DNA of 64,000 nucleotides from Bufo bufo (GCF_905171765.1 NC_053393.1:62031371-62095370), one strand, 5' to 3'; counted from the stretch's first letter, positions 32,304 to 44,210 are shown. Program-made: numbers and translations. Notes: a model not told the origin generated them from the sequence alone.

Positions 32304-34230
32304 CACATAGAAACATAGAAACATAGAATGTGTCGGCAGATAAGAACCATTTGGCCCATCCAGTCTGCCCAATATACTAAATACTATGGATAGCCCCTGG
32401 CCCTATCTTATATGAAGGATGGCCTTATGCCTATCCCATGCATGCTTAAACTCCTCCACTGTATTTGCAGCTACCACTTCTGCAGGAAGGCTATTCCATG
32501 CATCCACTACTCTCTCAGTAAAGTAATACTTCCTGATATTACTTTTAAACCTTTGCCCCTCTAATTTAAAAGTATGTCCTCTTGTAGCAGTTTTTCTTCT
32601 TTTAAATATTCTCTCCTCTTTTACCTTGTTGATTCCCTTTATGTATTTAAAAGTTTCTATCATATCCCCTCTGTCTCGTCTTTCTTCAAAGCTATACATG
32701 TTAAGGTCCTTTAATCTTTCCTGGTAAGTTTTATCCTGCAATCCATGTACCAGTTTAGTAGCTCTTCTCTGAACTCTCTCCAAAGTATCAATATCCTTCT
32801 GGAGATATGGTCTCCAGTACTGAGCACAATACTCCAAATGAGGTCTCACTAGTGCTCTGTAGAGCGGCATGAGCACCTCCCTCTTTCTACTGGTAATTCC
32901 TCTCCCTATACACCCAAGCATTCTGCTTGCATTTCCTGCTGCTCTATGACATTGTCTGCCTACCTTTAAGTCTTCTGAAATAATGACCCCTAAATCCCTT
33001 TCCTCAGATTCTGAGGTTAGGACTGTATCACTGATTTTATATTCTGCTCTTGGGTTTTTACGTCCCAGGTGCATTATCTTGCACTTATCAACATTAAATT
33101 TTAGTTGCCATATTTTTGACCATTCCTCTAGTTTTCCTAAGTCCTTTTCCATTTGGTGTATCCCTCCAGGAACATCAATCCTGTTACAAATCTTTGTGTC
33201 ATCAGCAAAAAGACACACCTTACCATCGAGGCCTTCTGCAATTTCGCTGATAAAGATATTAAACAATATGGGTCCCAGAACAGATCCCTGAGGTACCCCA
33301 CTGGTAACAAGACCTTGGTCTGAATATACTCCATTGACTACAACCCTCTGTTGCCTGTCCCTCAGCCACTGCCTAATCCATTCAACAATATGGGAGTCCA
33401 AGCCCAAAGACTGCACTTTATTGATAAGCTTTCTATGTGGGACAGTATCAAAAGCCTTACTAAAGTCTAGATAAGCGATGTCTACTGCACCTCCTCCATC
33501 TATTATTTTAGTCACCCAATCGAAAAAATCAATAAGATTCGTTTGACATGATCTCCCTGAAGTAAACCCATGCTGTTTTTCATCCTTCAATCCATGGGAT
33601 TTTAGATGTTCCACAATCCTCTCCTTAAGTATGGTTTCCATTAATTTCCCTACTATTGATGTCAGGCTTACTGGCCTATAGTTGCCCGATTCCTCCCTAC
33701 TACCTTTCTTGTGAATGGGCACAACATTTGCTAATTTCCAATCTTCTGGGACGACTCCTGTTGCCAGCGATTGGTTAAATAAATCTGTTAATGGTTTTGC
33801 TAGTTCAACGCTGAGCTCTTTTAATAGCTTTGGGTGTATCCCATCAGGCCCCTGTGACTTATTTATATTAATTTTAGACAGCTGACTTAGAACCTCTTCC
33901 TCTGTAAAGACACATGCATCAAAAGATTCATTAGTCTTCTTTCCTAACTGAGGTCCTTCTCCTTCATTTTCCTTTGTAAAAACTGAACAGAAATAATTAT
34001 TGAGGCAGTCAGCTAGTTCTTTATCTTCTTCTATATACCTTCCTTCTTTTGTTTTTAATTTGGTAATTCCTTGTTTTAGTTTCCTTTTTTCATTTATGTA
34101 TCTGAAGAATGCCTTCTGGCCTTTTTTCCCTGACTGAGCTAATATCTCTTCTGCCTGTGCTTTGGAAGCTCTTATAACTTGTTTGGCCTCTCTCTGCCTA
34201 ATCTTATAAATTTGTCTGTCATCCTCAATA
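32304..34230 (-). mobile_element. CR1-clade LINE, 5'-truncated, copy 1
   Basis: A non-LTR retrotransposon on the minus strand. Its 3' end carries the CR1-style tail of short repeats (plus strand acatagaaacatagaaacat). Directly before the tail is the conserved 3' UTR phrase gactggatgggccaaatgg on the minus strand. It contains a long reverse transcriptase frame and no endonuclease, so it is 5'-truncated near 34230. Confidence 0.85.
32403..34228 (-). CDS. CR1 reverse transcriptase, long open frame (partial, no 5' end)
   Basis: A minus-strand frame with no stop codon from about 34228 down to a TAG at 32403-32405, roughly 608 codons. I checked the frame upstream of the GTG at 33722 by eye and found no stop. 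N-terminal part: QSGKKGQKAFFRYINEKRK, then the RT entry motif SQGPDGIHPKLLKEL. From 33722 onward: NYRPVSLTSIVGKLMETIL, DIAYLDFSKAFDTVPHRKL (first catalytic Asp), SGVPQGSVLGPILFNIFIS, and the catalytic LFADDTKI. The C-terminal region has PLYRALVRPHLEYCAQYW and DTLERVQRRATKLVHGL, typical of CR1. The endonuclease is missing, so it cannot mobilise itself. The intact frame argues for a young copy. Confidence 0.8.
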
Positions 34231-34656
34231 AAAAATATTATAAAATGTAATACGTGTATGAACTTATAGGGCGCATAATGTCTATAATAATAATAAAATA
34301 ATCAAAATAAATAAACAAAATAGAAATTCTTTCAATTTAAAAAATATATAAAAAAATACAAAAATAAAAATAAATCCCCATGTGTCACAAAAAAGGTGAA
34401 AAAACATTTTGAATATCCCCCCCCAAATATATTTTTTTTAAAGTTAAAGGGGTTGTCCTATATCCCCTACTCACGTTCTTTCCAGTGCGGCAGCTCACTG
34501 CTCTTTACCTGTTCTAGGGACAGTGCCATAACTTTGAATGACACCACATGCTGACATCATTGCACCACTTGGCTGTGTGAGCCTGCACTTTGCATTGCTG
34601 TACTGAACAGCTTCTGAGCTATTGCGCATGGGCAGTGGCTGTTCCATTGAGTTTAG
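34231..34656. other. AT-rich strip and a T2-type end
   Basis: No gene. The sequence is strongly A/T-rich to 34443. A TTAA site at 34444-34447 is then followed by aggggttgtcctatat, the left end expected of a T2-like element. Its right end was not found. Confidence 0.4.
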
Positions 34657-34890
34657 TGGGTAGCATGGTGGTTAGCACTGGTACCTTGCAGCGCTGGGGT
34701 TCCAGGTTCAAATCCAACCGAGGACAACATCTGCATGGAGTTTGTATGTTCTCCCTGTGTTTGCTTGGGTTTTTTCTGGGTCCTCTGGTTTCCTCCCACA
34801 CTCCAAAGACATACTGAAAGGAAACTTAGATTGTGAGCCCCATTGCAAATAAAAAGGGTCTGGTCCTGGACGGTGGGAAAATGCCCTCAT
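34657..34890 (+). repeat. tRNA-derived SINE with conserved central domain
   Basis: An A-box-like tagcatggtgg (34661-34671) and a good B box ggttcaaatcc (34705-34715) mark an RNA polymerase III promoter. They are followed by the conserved SINE body atgttctccctgtgtttg and ggtttcctcccacactccaa, known from fish and amphibian SINEs. The spacing and downstream body exclude a real tRNA gene. The exact 3' end is uncertain. Confidence 0.7.
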
Positions 34891-35941
34891 CTAGAAATGA
34901 TTAAAGATTCATTTATAGCCCTGTACGTCTTTCTACTTTACATTTAGGCTCTTATTACAGGGATAAGATTATTAAACTGTTGACAAATATTGAAACTACT
35001 GGAGCTGTCAGAAAGGAAATCATGCTGTAGGATTCTTCAAGATCACGACCATTATTCATTCTTAATGCTGGACAGATCCTTAACATTTGTTTTATAATGA
35101 AAAGCAATAAATGAATGATTTCATGAAAAATGTTTTCTTCTGCCAAAGCCAAACCATGTGAGTGCTTAGACCGTGCTTTTCTTTCTGCTCAAATGTTGTG
35201 AAGCTTTTGAGCTCCTTGAAGCACTCAGGGAGATTCTACGTTTTGCACATGTTGTAGTCTTCAGATCAGGGAAAATTTGATTTATTTAATACTGCAGAGA
35301 TAGCAAATTGTGATTGGACATAGTAGATCATCGCCTAGGACTGCTCAATCTGTAATAATTAAGTTACAATGATTAAAGTGACTTTACTTGGTTTCTTTCT
35401 TTCTTCTTGTTTTCTCAAATTATTTCTCATATATAAACTGTCCAGTTGGTCTTTTTATGGGGGCTAGGAGCTGTGGTGTACAGTGCTGAAGCTTTTCTAG
35501 TGTGCCCTTCCAGCTTATGTTCCTTATGCCTCATGCACTCAAAGTATTGTGTCCCATAGACCCATGTACCTTCATTTTAATCCTACATGTATTTGGAATT
35601 CACATGGATTAGAATTGTTGTATGTTTCAATGCATGCCATATTAATGAGGCACCATATTGAGATACACATGCCAGCATAAATGGACCTGTAGGGGTGGAA
35701 TTTGCAGTCATACAAGGGCTCTGCATATGACCGTGTACATGAGCCCTTAACATGGGATTAGTCTAAGGAAAACTTCTGTACCTCTATAGCTGCATCATGT
35801 CAGCAGTAAATCCAGCAATAGATTAATGGGGTCATGCTATTGTGAAGTAAGTCCAGGGCATCACCTTAGCTGTGCCTCACATATTTCTGTTATATGTTGT
35901 GCATGTTGACATTTTGCTTTATTTTCAAGATACTGTCCTTT
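34891..35941. other. No gene seen
   Basis: AT-rich sequence with no recognisable family. It ends at the TAA target of the next MITE. Confidence 0.4.
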
Positions 35942-35944
35942 TAA

Positions 35945-36212
35945 GGCCTCATGTACACTAATGCGGACCCATTCACTTGAATGGGTCCGCAATCCGGACC
36001 TGTGGTGCAGAATGGAGGCACGGAACCCCACGGAAGCACTACGGAGTGCTTTTGTGGCGTTTCAGTCCTTGCCTCCACACCGCAAAAAAATAGAACATGT
36101 TCTATTTTTTTGCGTTGCAGATGAATCACAGACCCATTCAAGTTGAATGGGTCTCGATCCGTCCCAGCTGCCGCTCGGATGTTGCCCACACAACAACCGT
36201 GTGAAAGAGGCC
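35945..36212. mobile_element. Harbinger-like MITE with TAA TSD
   Basis: The left end ggcctcatgtacac and right end gtgtgaaagaggcc are inverted. TAA flanks both sides (35942-35944 and 36213-36215), a TWA-type target as expected of PIF/Harbinger. The interior has a further inverted repeat (cattcacttgaatgggt) and a cgcaaaaaaatagaacatg/ttctatttttttgcg palindrome. Noncoding. Confidence 0.7.
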
Positions 36213-36420
36213 TAAGGGAAAGATATACACTGAGCCCAGGAGGAGCTGGAGCAGAGGATGGGAGTGGTAGTAGCTCTGGCTGTAACAGTTAATTACAGTG
36301 GCTTTCCACATATGATTGCTCCCTATGGGTCACACTCTGACGTTATACCTCCATTGCACCTAAGGAGCAAAATCTGGCAGAATAAAGTTTCATATTCTCA
36401 CTACTCCTGTGATGGTAAAA

Positions 36421-36925
36421 GCTTCACAAATGGCATGTTTATACTGCTCGCCCCAGCTCCTACTTAGTGCTTTCAACAGTTTGGCCTGGTCAAAACTGCT
36501 GACTAATTCTCTTTAAAAGATATAATAAAGTTTAAACAATTAGTTTCATATGCAATATTAGACTTAATTAGAGCAATATATGAATGGCCAAGACTGGTTG
36601 ATGGTAACCACCTCAGCCAAGATCTGAAACTGACGGGACTTCTCCAATTAGACAATCTAAGGTTGTATAGGCTTCACAAATGGCATGTTTATACTGCTCG
36701 CCCCAGCTCCTACTTAGTGCTTTCAACAGTTTGGCATGGTCAAAACTGCTGACAGATTCCCTTTAAAAGATATAATAAAGTTTTAACAAAAGAATCCATA
36801 TCCAATATCAGATCTAATTAGGGCAATATATGAATGACCAAGACTGGCTGATGGTAACCAAATCAGCCAAGATCTGAAATTGATGAGACTTCCCCCAGAT
36901 CTTAGCTTGAGTAATTAGACAAGCT
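36421..36925. repeat. Tandem duplication, ~250-bp unit, two copies
   Basis: gcttcacaaatggcatgttt occurs at 36421 and 36671, followed in each copy by the same ~250 bp (ctgctcgccccagctcctac, taggcttcac...). Each copy includes an opposite-strand T2-type end (attccctttaaaag in copy 2). Confidence 0.8.
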
Positions 36926-37278
36926 AAGGTTGTATAGGCTTAAAGTAAATTTTTAAAGGTTTTAGCGGCCTTAGATTTTCTATCTGTACCCTAGCAATAC
37001 TGTCATTCCATATGCATGCTCACAAATAAATTTGTACTATACCATGTCCTCCTGGTATATGGTTGCAGCCATAAGAGGAGCGAGGTTCTCTGAGTCAAGG
37101 AGCAACACCATTAGCTGACTGAAATTATAAATGCTGAACTCAACCTTACACCTATCACGCAAACAGTTTATAGTTACACAATCTAGGTGCAGTTCTTCGG
37201 TATTAATCTAAATGTGGGGTGTAAATTTGGGGGGAAAAAGGGCATCTTATAAAGTAAAAAATACTGTATATATATTTG
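36926..37278. other. No gene seen; left flank of hAT-3
   Basis: Noncoding AT-rich sequence up to the target copy gtattgat (37279-37286). Confidence 0.4.
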
Positions 37279-37683
37279 GTATTGATTAGAGCGGACACCT
37301 GGATGTTTGGGTTTGACGGGTTCGGCCAAACTTCACCAAAAAGTTTGAGTTCGGGACCCGAACTTGACCCCGAACCCATTGAAGTCAATGGGGACCCGAA
37401 CTTTGGAGCACTAAAATGGCTCTAAAAAAGTCATGGAAAGGGCCAGAGGGCTGCAAATGGCAGCAAAATGTGTATAAGAGCATGGAAAGTGCTCTACAAA
37501 CAAATGTGGATAGGGATATGACTTAAAATAACAATAATCTTGATCTAGGGGGACGAGGTCCATATGGAGTAGGAGGTTGAGGAGGCGGTGAATGTGGTGG
37601 TGTAGGTGGAAGCGGCGGTGGAGGAGGAGGTAGCCAACACTGGTTTTTGGTTATAATAAAAAAATAAAATATTTGGGTTTAAA

Positions 37684-39096
37684 TTAGGGTACACCCCCTC
37701 CAGTCATGCTAAACAAACATTCAGACAATACACTGGCTGCAGGGCAGGCCAGCACCTCCAAGGCGTAAAGGGCAAGCTCAGGCCATATGCCCAATTTAGA
37801 GACCCAGAAGTTGAAGGAGGCAGACCTATCAGTCAGTATGTGGAGGCGTGTGCACACATACTGCTCCACTAAGCCGCACGTCCCCGTGATGTCCACGATC
37901 CAATTGTATCTCTATCAACTTTTGATGTTCTTTTCTGCGCCTACCATGTTGATCACGGCTAGCAGCAAATCAGGGTTTCACACCGGAGAGGGAGCGTGAA
38001 AAAGGGAGACCACATCCAAGGGAGGACAATGGCTGCAACGTGATCAAGCTGAAATGTGGCACAGATTATTGAAGCCGAAGCTTCCAAGTAAAATAGGGGG
38101 TGCGTGGCAATTACCCACTCCCGACTCGGGGAGGTAGTGACGATAAATAACAATACAGGACTCTTAAGATGCCCTGTTATTGGAATGATTAATAAAAAAA
38201 TATAGGGAATGTCACTGGGGTATTTTGGATTTGTAAGTGTTAGTTTTTTTAAAGAGGCATATAAGTGGGATAGTAACATTGAGAACTGCGTTATCGGCAC
38301 TGGACATGTTGGTGGAGTACTCAAACCAGCGCAACAAGGAACACAGGTCTCGCATGGAGGCCCAGTCATTGGTGGTGAAGTGGTGCTGTTCCGCAGAGCC
38401 ACTCACCCATGCGTGCTGCAGCTGAAACTCCACTATCGCCTGCTGCTGCTCGCACGGTCTGGCCAGCATGTGCAAGGTGAAGTTCCACCTTGTAAGCACG
38501 TCGCATATGAGGCGGTGAGCGGGAAGGCCGAATTTACGCTGCAGCGCTGACAGGCGAGCAGCAGCAGGGTGAGAACGCCGAAAGCGCGCACAGACGGCCC
38601 GCACTTTCTGCAGCAGCTCTGACATATCGGGTGATTTTTAAGGAACCTCTGCAACCAAATTCAGCACATGCACCAGGCAAGGGATGTGCGTCAAACCGGC
38701 TAGTCCCAGAGCTGCTATGAGATTTCGCCCATTATCGCACACCACCACGCCGGGCTTGAGGCTCACTGGCACCAACCACTCATTGTTCTGTTGTTCCATG
38801 CTCATCCACAGCTCCTGCGCGGTGTGGGTTTTTTCCCCCAAACAGATGAGTTTTAAAACTGCTTGCTGTCGTTTACCCCTGGCTGTTCTAAAGTTGGTGG
38901 TGAAGGTGTTACACTGACCGGAAGAGGAGGCGGTAGAGTATGAGGAAGCAGAGTAGGAGGAGGAAGCAACAGGAGGCAAAGAGAAGAGCCCTGCAATCCT
39001 CGGTGGTGGAAGGACATGCGCCAAACTGCTATCCGCCTCAGGCCCAGCCGCCACTGCTTTTACCCAGTGTGCTGTTATGGAGATATAATGTCCCAA
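37684..39096 (-). pseudogene. hAT-3 transposase, N-terminus missing
   Basis: Three blocks on the minus strand. 39096-38638 begins abruptly with MGHYISITAHWV, the sequence that normally follows the first catalytic Asp motif. It continues to VVVCDNGRNLIAALGLAGLT (second Asp) and HIPCLVHVLNLV. 38625-38212 continues with SELLQKVRAVCARFRRSHPA, LPAHRLICDVLTRWNFTL and WFEYSTNMSSADNAVLNVTI. 37896-37684 contains WVSKLGIWPELALYALEVLA and ASVLSECLFSMTGG, where the catalytic Glu is kept. The first Asp and the BED finger are absent because coding sequence gives way directly to the tandem array near 39100. Small frameshifts separate the blocks. It is close in wording to the remnant at 27383-29038. Confidence 0.78.
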
Positions 39097-42000
39097 AATG
39101 GGTGTTTTTTAATAGCAGAATATAACAGCAGTATCTAACGGTTGTATTTCACACTGACAGTTGCAGCAAAGGCTGCAAATTTAGTATTTTGCCCAAAAAG
39201 GGTGTTTTTTTTAAACCCAAAAAATTATTGCAGTATTTCAAGCTTACATTTCACACTGACAAATGTTGCAAAAGCACCAGATGTATAATATTGCCGAAAA
39301 ATTGGTGTTTTTTTAAACCCTGAATATTATTGCAGTTTTTCAAGCTTGTATTTCACACTGACAAATGCAGCATAGGCCTCAGATGTAGAGTATTGCAAAA
39401 ATGGGTGCTTTTTTTAAACCCAGAAAATTATTGCAGTTTTTCAAGCTTGTATTTAACACTCACAGATGCAGCAAACACCTCAAATTTTGTATTTTTCCCA
39501 AAATGGGTGTTCTTTTTAAATAGCAGAATATAACAGCAGTATCTAACGCTTGTATTTCACACTGACAGATGCATCAAAGGCTGCAAATTTAGTATTTTGC
39601 CCAAAATTTTTTTTTTTTTTTTAAATCCCAGAAAATTATTGCAGCATTTCAAGCCTATATTTCTCACTGACAAATGCTGCAAAGGCACCAAATATATGAT
39701 ATTGCCAAAAATGGGTGTTTTTTTAAACCCTGAATATTATTGCACACACTGACAAGTTTGTATTTTACACTGACAGATGTAGCAAGTGCTGCAAATTTTG
39801 TATTGTGCCCAAAATGGGTGTTTTTTTTTATAACAGAATATAACAGCAGTATCTAGCGCTTGTATTTCACACTGACAAATGCAGAAAATGCCTCAAATTT
39901 TGTATTTTGCCCAAAATGGGTGTTTTTTTTAATAACAGAATATAACAGCAGTATCTAACGCTTGTATTTCACACTGACAGATGCAGCAAATGCCTCAAAT
40001 TTTGTATTTTGCCCAAAATGGGTGTTTTTTTTAAGCAAAGAATATTATTGCAGTATTTCAAGCTTGTATTTCACACTAAAAAATGCAGCATAGGCCCCAG
40101 ATGTAGGGTATTGCCAAAAATGGGTGTTTTTTTAAACCCAGAAAATTATTGCAATATTTCAAGCTTGTATTTCACGTTGAAAGATTCAGCAAAGGCCATA
40201 AATTTTGTATTTTGCCCAAAATGGGTTTTTTTTTATAACAGAATATAACAACAGTATCTAACGCTTGTATTTCACCCTGACAGATGCAGCAAAGGTTGCA
40301 AAATTAGTATTTTGCCCAAAATGGGTGATTTTTTTATAACAGAATATAACAGCAGTGTCTAACGCTTGTATTTCACATTGACAAATGCATCAAAGGCTGC
40401 AAATTTAGTATGTTGCCCAAAAAGGGTGTTTTTTTAAACCCAGAAAATTATTGCAGTATTTCAAGCTTATATTTCACACTGACAATTGCTGCAAAGGCAC
40501 CAGATGTAGGATATTGACAAACATTGGTGTTTTTTTAAACCCAGAATATTATTGCAGTTTTTCAAGCTTGTATTTCACATTGGCAGATGCAGCAAATGCT
40601 GCAAATCTAGTACTTTGCCCAAAATGGGTGTGTTTTTTTTAAATAGCAGAATATAACAACAGTATCTAACGCTTGTATTTCACACTGACAGATGCATCAA
40701 AGGCTGCAAATTTAGTATTTTGCCCAAAAATTATTTTTTTTTAATCCCAGAAAAATATTGCAGTATTTCAAGCTTAGGCTACTTTCACACTACCGTTCAG
40801 AGCGGGTCCGTCTGATGTCTGCTCAGACGGATCCGCTCCTATAATGCAGACGTTTGTATCCGTTCAGAACGGATCCGTCTGCATTAAAGTTTAAAAAAAT
40901 TTCTAAGTGTGAAAGTAGCCTGAACGGATCCGTCCAGACTTTACATTGAAAGTCAATGGGGGACGGATCCGTTTGAAAATTGAGCCATACTGTGTCAACT
41001 TCAAACGGATCCGTCCCCCTTGACTTACATTGTAAGTCTGGACGGATCCGCTTGCCTCCGCACGGCCAGGCGGACACCCGAACGCTGCAAGCAGCGTTCA
41101 GGTGTCCGCTTGCTGAGCGGAGCGGAGGCTGAACGCTGCCAGACTGATGCATTCTGAGCGGATCCGCGTCCACTCAGAATGCATTAGGGCAGTACGGATG
41201 CATTCGGGGCCGCTTGTGAGCCCCTTCAAACGGAGCTCACAAGCGGACACCCGAACGCTAGTGTGAAAGTAGCCTTATATTTCTCACTAACAAATGCTGC
41301 TGAAAAGGCACCAAATGTATGATATTGCCAAAAATGTTTTTTTTTTTAAACCCAGAATATTATTGCAGTATTTCAAGCTTGTATTTTGCACTGACAGATG
41401 CAGCAAACGCTACAAATGTAGTATTTTGCCCAAAATGGGTGTTTTTGTAATAACAGAATATACAGCAGTATCTAACGCTTGTATTTCACTCTGACAGAAG
41501 CAGCAAAGGCCTCAAATTTAGTATTTTGCCCAAAATGGGTGTTTTTTTTAATAACAGAATATAACAGCAGTATCTAACGCTTGTATTTTACACTGACAGA
41601 TCCAGCAAAGGCTGTAAATTTAGTATTTTGCCCAAAATGGGTGTTTTTATAAACCAAGAAAATTCTTGCAGTATTTCAAGTTTGTATTTCACACTGACAG
41701 ATGAAGCAAACGCCGCAAATTTAGTATTTTGCCTAAAATGGGTATTTTTTTTTAAAACAGAAAATAACAGCAGTATCTAACACTTGAATTTCACACTGAC
41801 AAATGCAGCAAAGGCCTCTAATTTAGTATTTTGTCCAAAATAGGTGTTTTTTTAAACAAAGATTATTATTGCAGTATTTATAGCTTGTATTTCACTCTAA
41901 CAAATGCAGCAAACGACGCAAATTTAGTATTTTGCCCAAAATTGGTATTTTTTTATAACAGAATATAACAGCAGTATCTCATGATTGTATTTCACACTGA

Positions 42001-42470
42001 CAGATCCAGCAAAGGCTGCAATTTAGTATTTTGCCCAAAATTTTTATTTTTTTATAACAGAATATAACAGCAGTATCTCATGATTGGCTGCAATTTAGTA
42101 TTTTGCCAAAAATTTGTGTTTTTTTAAACCCAGAATATTATTGCAGTATTTTAAGCTTGTATTTTACACTGACAGATGCAGCAAACTCCGCAAATTTAGT
42201 ATTTTGCCCAAAATGGGTGTTTTTTTAATAACAGAATATAACAGCAGTATCTAACACTTGTATTTCACCCTGACAGATGCAGCAAAGGCCTCAAATTTAG
42301 CATTTTGCCCAAAATGGGTGTTTTTTTAAACCCAGAAAATTAATGCAGTATTTCAAGCTTGTATTTCACACTGACAAATGCCGCAAAGACACCAGATGCA
42401 GGATCTTGCCAAAAATAGGTGTTTTTTTAAACCCAGAATATTATTGCAGTATTTCAAGCTTCTAATTGAC
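39090..42470 (-). repeat. Leader tandem array of hAT-3 (~100-bp unit)
   Basis: The unit is about 100 bp: ttgtatttcacactgacaga, tgcagcaaaggctgcaaatt, tagtattttgcccaaaatgg, gtgttttttt, then either aacagaatataacagcagta or aacccagaatattattgcag. More than 30 copies alternate irregularly between these two tail forms. Interrupted only by the MITE at 40777-41274. Confidence 0.88.
40777..41274. mobile_element. Harbinger-like MITE nested in the hAT-3 array, TTA TSD
   Basis: 498 bp with matching inverted ends ggctactttcacact and agtgtgaaagtagcc. TTA is present on both sides (40774-40776 and 41275-41277). Removing the insert and one TTA restores the array phrase caagcttatatttc seen intact at 40460. An extra internal copy of the right end (aagtgtgaaagtagcc near 40905-40920) shows a composite structure. 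The interior is rich in acggatccg palindromes. Noncoding. Confidence 0.85.
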
Positions 42471-42742
42471 TCACAAATGCACATATGCTGTGCTGGTGCA
42501 CTGAACTTGCATAAATTGTCCGCTGCCGCCCACCTAACTAACAGACGGATAAAAGTAATTTTTCTGTGTCACTGGGCTCAGGGCAGGGTAAAAAGATTGT
42601 GCACTGCACCCACAAAATAAAATCTATGATTTAACAAGCACTTCTGATTAAATATTCTTTCCTATTCTCTCCCTCACAGCAGCAGCATCCTATCCCTACA
42701 CTAATCAGAGCAGAGTGACGTGCAGCGCTATGTGACTCCAGC

Positions 42743-42751
42743 TTATATAGA
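42743..42751 (-). promoter_or_regulatory. Candidate TATA box of hAT-3
   Basis: The minus strand reads tctatataa, a good TATA box. It lies in a GC-richer block at the element's 5' end, upstream of the leader array and on the transposase strand. Confidence 0.5.
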
Positions 42752-43536
42752 GTCTGGGTCACATGCTGCACTGGCCAATCACAGCCATGCCATTAGTAGG
42801 GCTCCTAAGGGCACACGAGTTAAACGCCTGTTGATTGCCTGCTCTGCAGCCTTTCATAAAGTGCTATTAACTCGCCGAACACCGAACCCAAAACCGAAAT
42901 TTTACTAAAAAGTTTGAATTTGGGTCCGGGGTCCAAAAATCATAAAAAGTTCGGTACGAACCCGAACTTTACAGTTTGGATTCGCTCAACCCTATTATTG
43001 ATGGAATCATATTGATCCACCGAAGAAGGGTCACATGTCCATTTTTACTGTACAGTGAATGCTGTAAAAACTAAACCCATAAAATAATGGCTCAATTGCA
43101 TTTTGTTTAAGCTTCCCAGTAGAGATGTCCCGAACTATTCGCGGGCGAAGAGTTCCTGGCGAACATAGCTTGTTCGCGTTCGCCGCGGCGGGCGAACATA
43201 TGTGATGGTCCGCCCCCAATTCGTCATCATTGAGTAAACGTTGACCCTGTACCTCAGTCAGCAGACACATTCCAGCCAATCAGTATCATACCCTCCCTCC
43301 CAGATCCTCCCACCTCCTGGACAACATCCATTTTTGATTCATTCGGAAGCTGCATTCTTAGTGAAAGGAGGGACAGTGTAGCTGCTGCTGATTTAATAGG
43401 GAAATCGATAGCTAGGCTAGTGTATTCAGTGTCCACTACAGTCCTGAAAGACTCATCTGATCTCTGCTGTAAGGACAGCACCCAAAAAAGCCCTTTTTAG
43501 GGCTAAAACATCAGTCTGCTTTTTTTTTTTTTCCTG

Positions 43537-44200
43537 TGTAATCTAATTGCAGTTTCCTGCCAGCGTGTGTGTCAGGCTCACAGCGTATACTGTGCCCAAT
43601 TGCCCAGTGCCACCACTCATATCTGGTGTCACAGTAGCTTGCATTAAAAAAAAAAAAAAAACTTTTTGGACTGTAATATAATAGCAGGCAGTTGCCTGCA
43701 CGTGTTTGTGTGTTTCGTGCCCTGCTTCAAGTGCATAGTGTCACCAGCGCAACTCATATCTGGTGTAACAGTAGATTACATTTAAAAAAAAAACTATTTT
43801 GACTGTGAATAAATAGCAGTCAGTTGCCTGCACGTGTTTGTGTGTTTCGTGCCCTGCTTCAAGTGCATAGTGTCACCAGCGCAACTCATATCTGGTGTAA
43901 CAGTAGATTACATTTAAAAAAAAAACTATTTTGACTGTGAATAAATAGCAGTCAGTTGCCTGCACGTGTTTGTGTGTTTCGTGCCCTGCTGCAAGTGCAT
44001 AGTGTCACCAGCGCAACTCATATCTGGTGTCACAGTAGATTACATTTAAAGAAAAACAACAATTTTGACTGTGAATGAATAGCAGTCAGTTTCCTGCACG
44101 TGTTTGTGTGTTTCGTGCCATGCTGCAAGTGCATAGTGTCACCAGCGCAACTCATATCTGGTGTCACAGTAGCTTGCACGCATAGTACAACAAAACTAAT
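43537..44200 (+). repeat. 5-copy leader tandem array of hAT-1 copy E (~130-bp unit)
   Basis: The phrase catatctggtgt(c/a)acagtag recurs near 43618, 43757, 43887, 44021 and 44155, with gttgcctgcacgtgtttgtg between copies. It is the inverted counterpart of 9707-10395. It ends 11 bp before the transposase ATG. Confidence 0.85.
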
Positions 44201-44210
44201 TTTAAAAAAA

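Larger units (their letters stand above)
37287..42994 (-). mobile_element. hAT-3 transposon, full length with TSD, minus strand
   Basis: The element runs from tagagcggacacc at 37287 to tcgctcaacccta at 42994 (5708 bp). Flanks gtattgat (37279-37286) and ttattgat (42995-43002) match at 7 of 8 positions. On the minus strand the order is 5' end with TATA box (42743-42751), a 3.4-kb tandem array (42470-39090), a transposase lacking its N-terminus (39096-37684) and the 3' end. A Harbinger-like MITE is nested in the array at 40777-41274. It ends 125 bp before hAT-1 copy E. Confidence 0.82.

Noticed and set aside
34657..34730. tRNA gene suggested by A-box and B-box motifs
   Set aside because: The cloverleaf is not maintained, and the sequence continues into a conserved SINE body.
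39090..42470. Possible satellite DNA or centromeric array
   Set aside because: The array is bounded on both sides by parts of one hAT-3 element with TIRs and TSD, so it is internal to the transposon.
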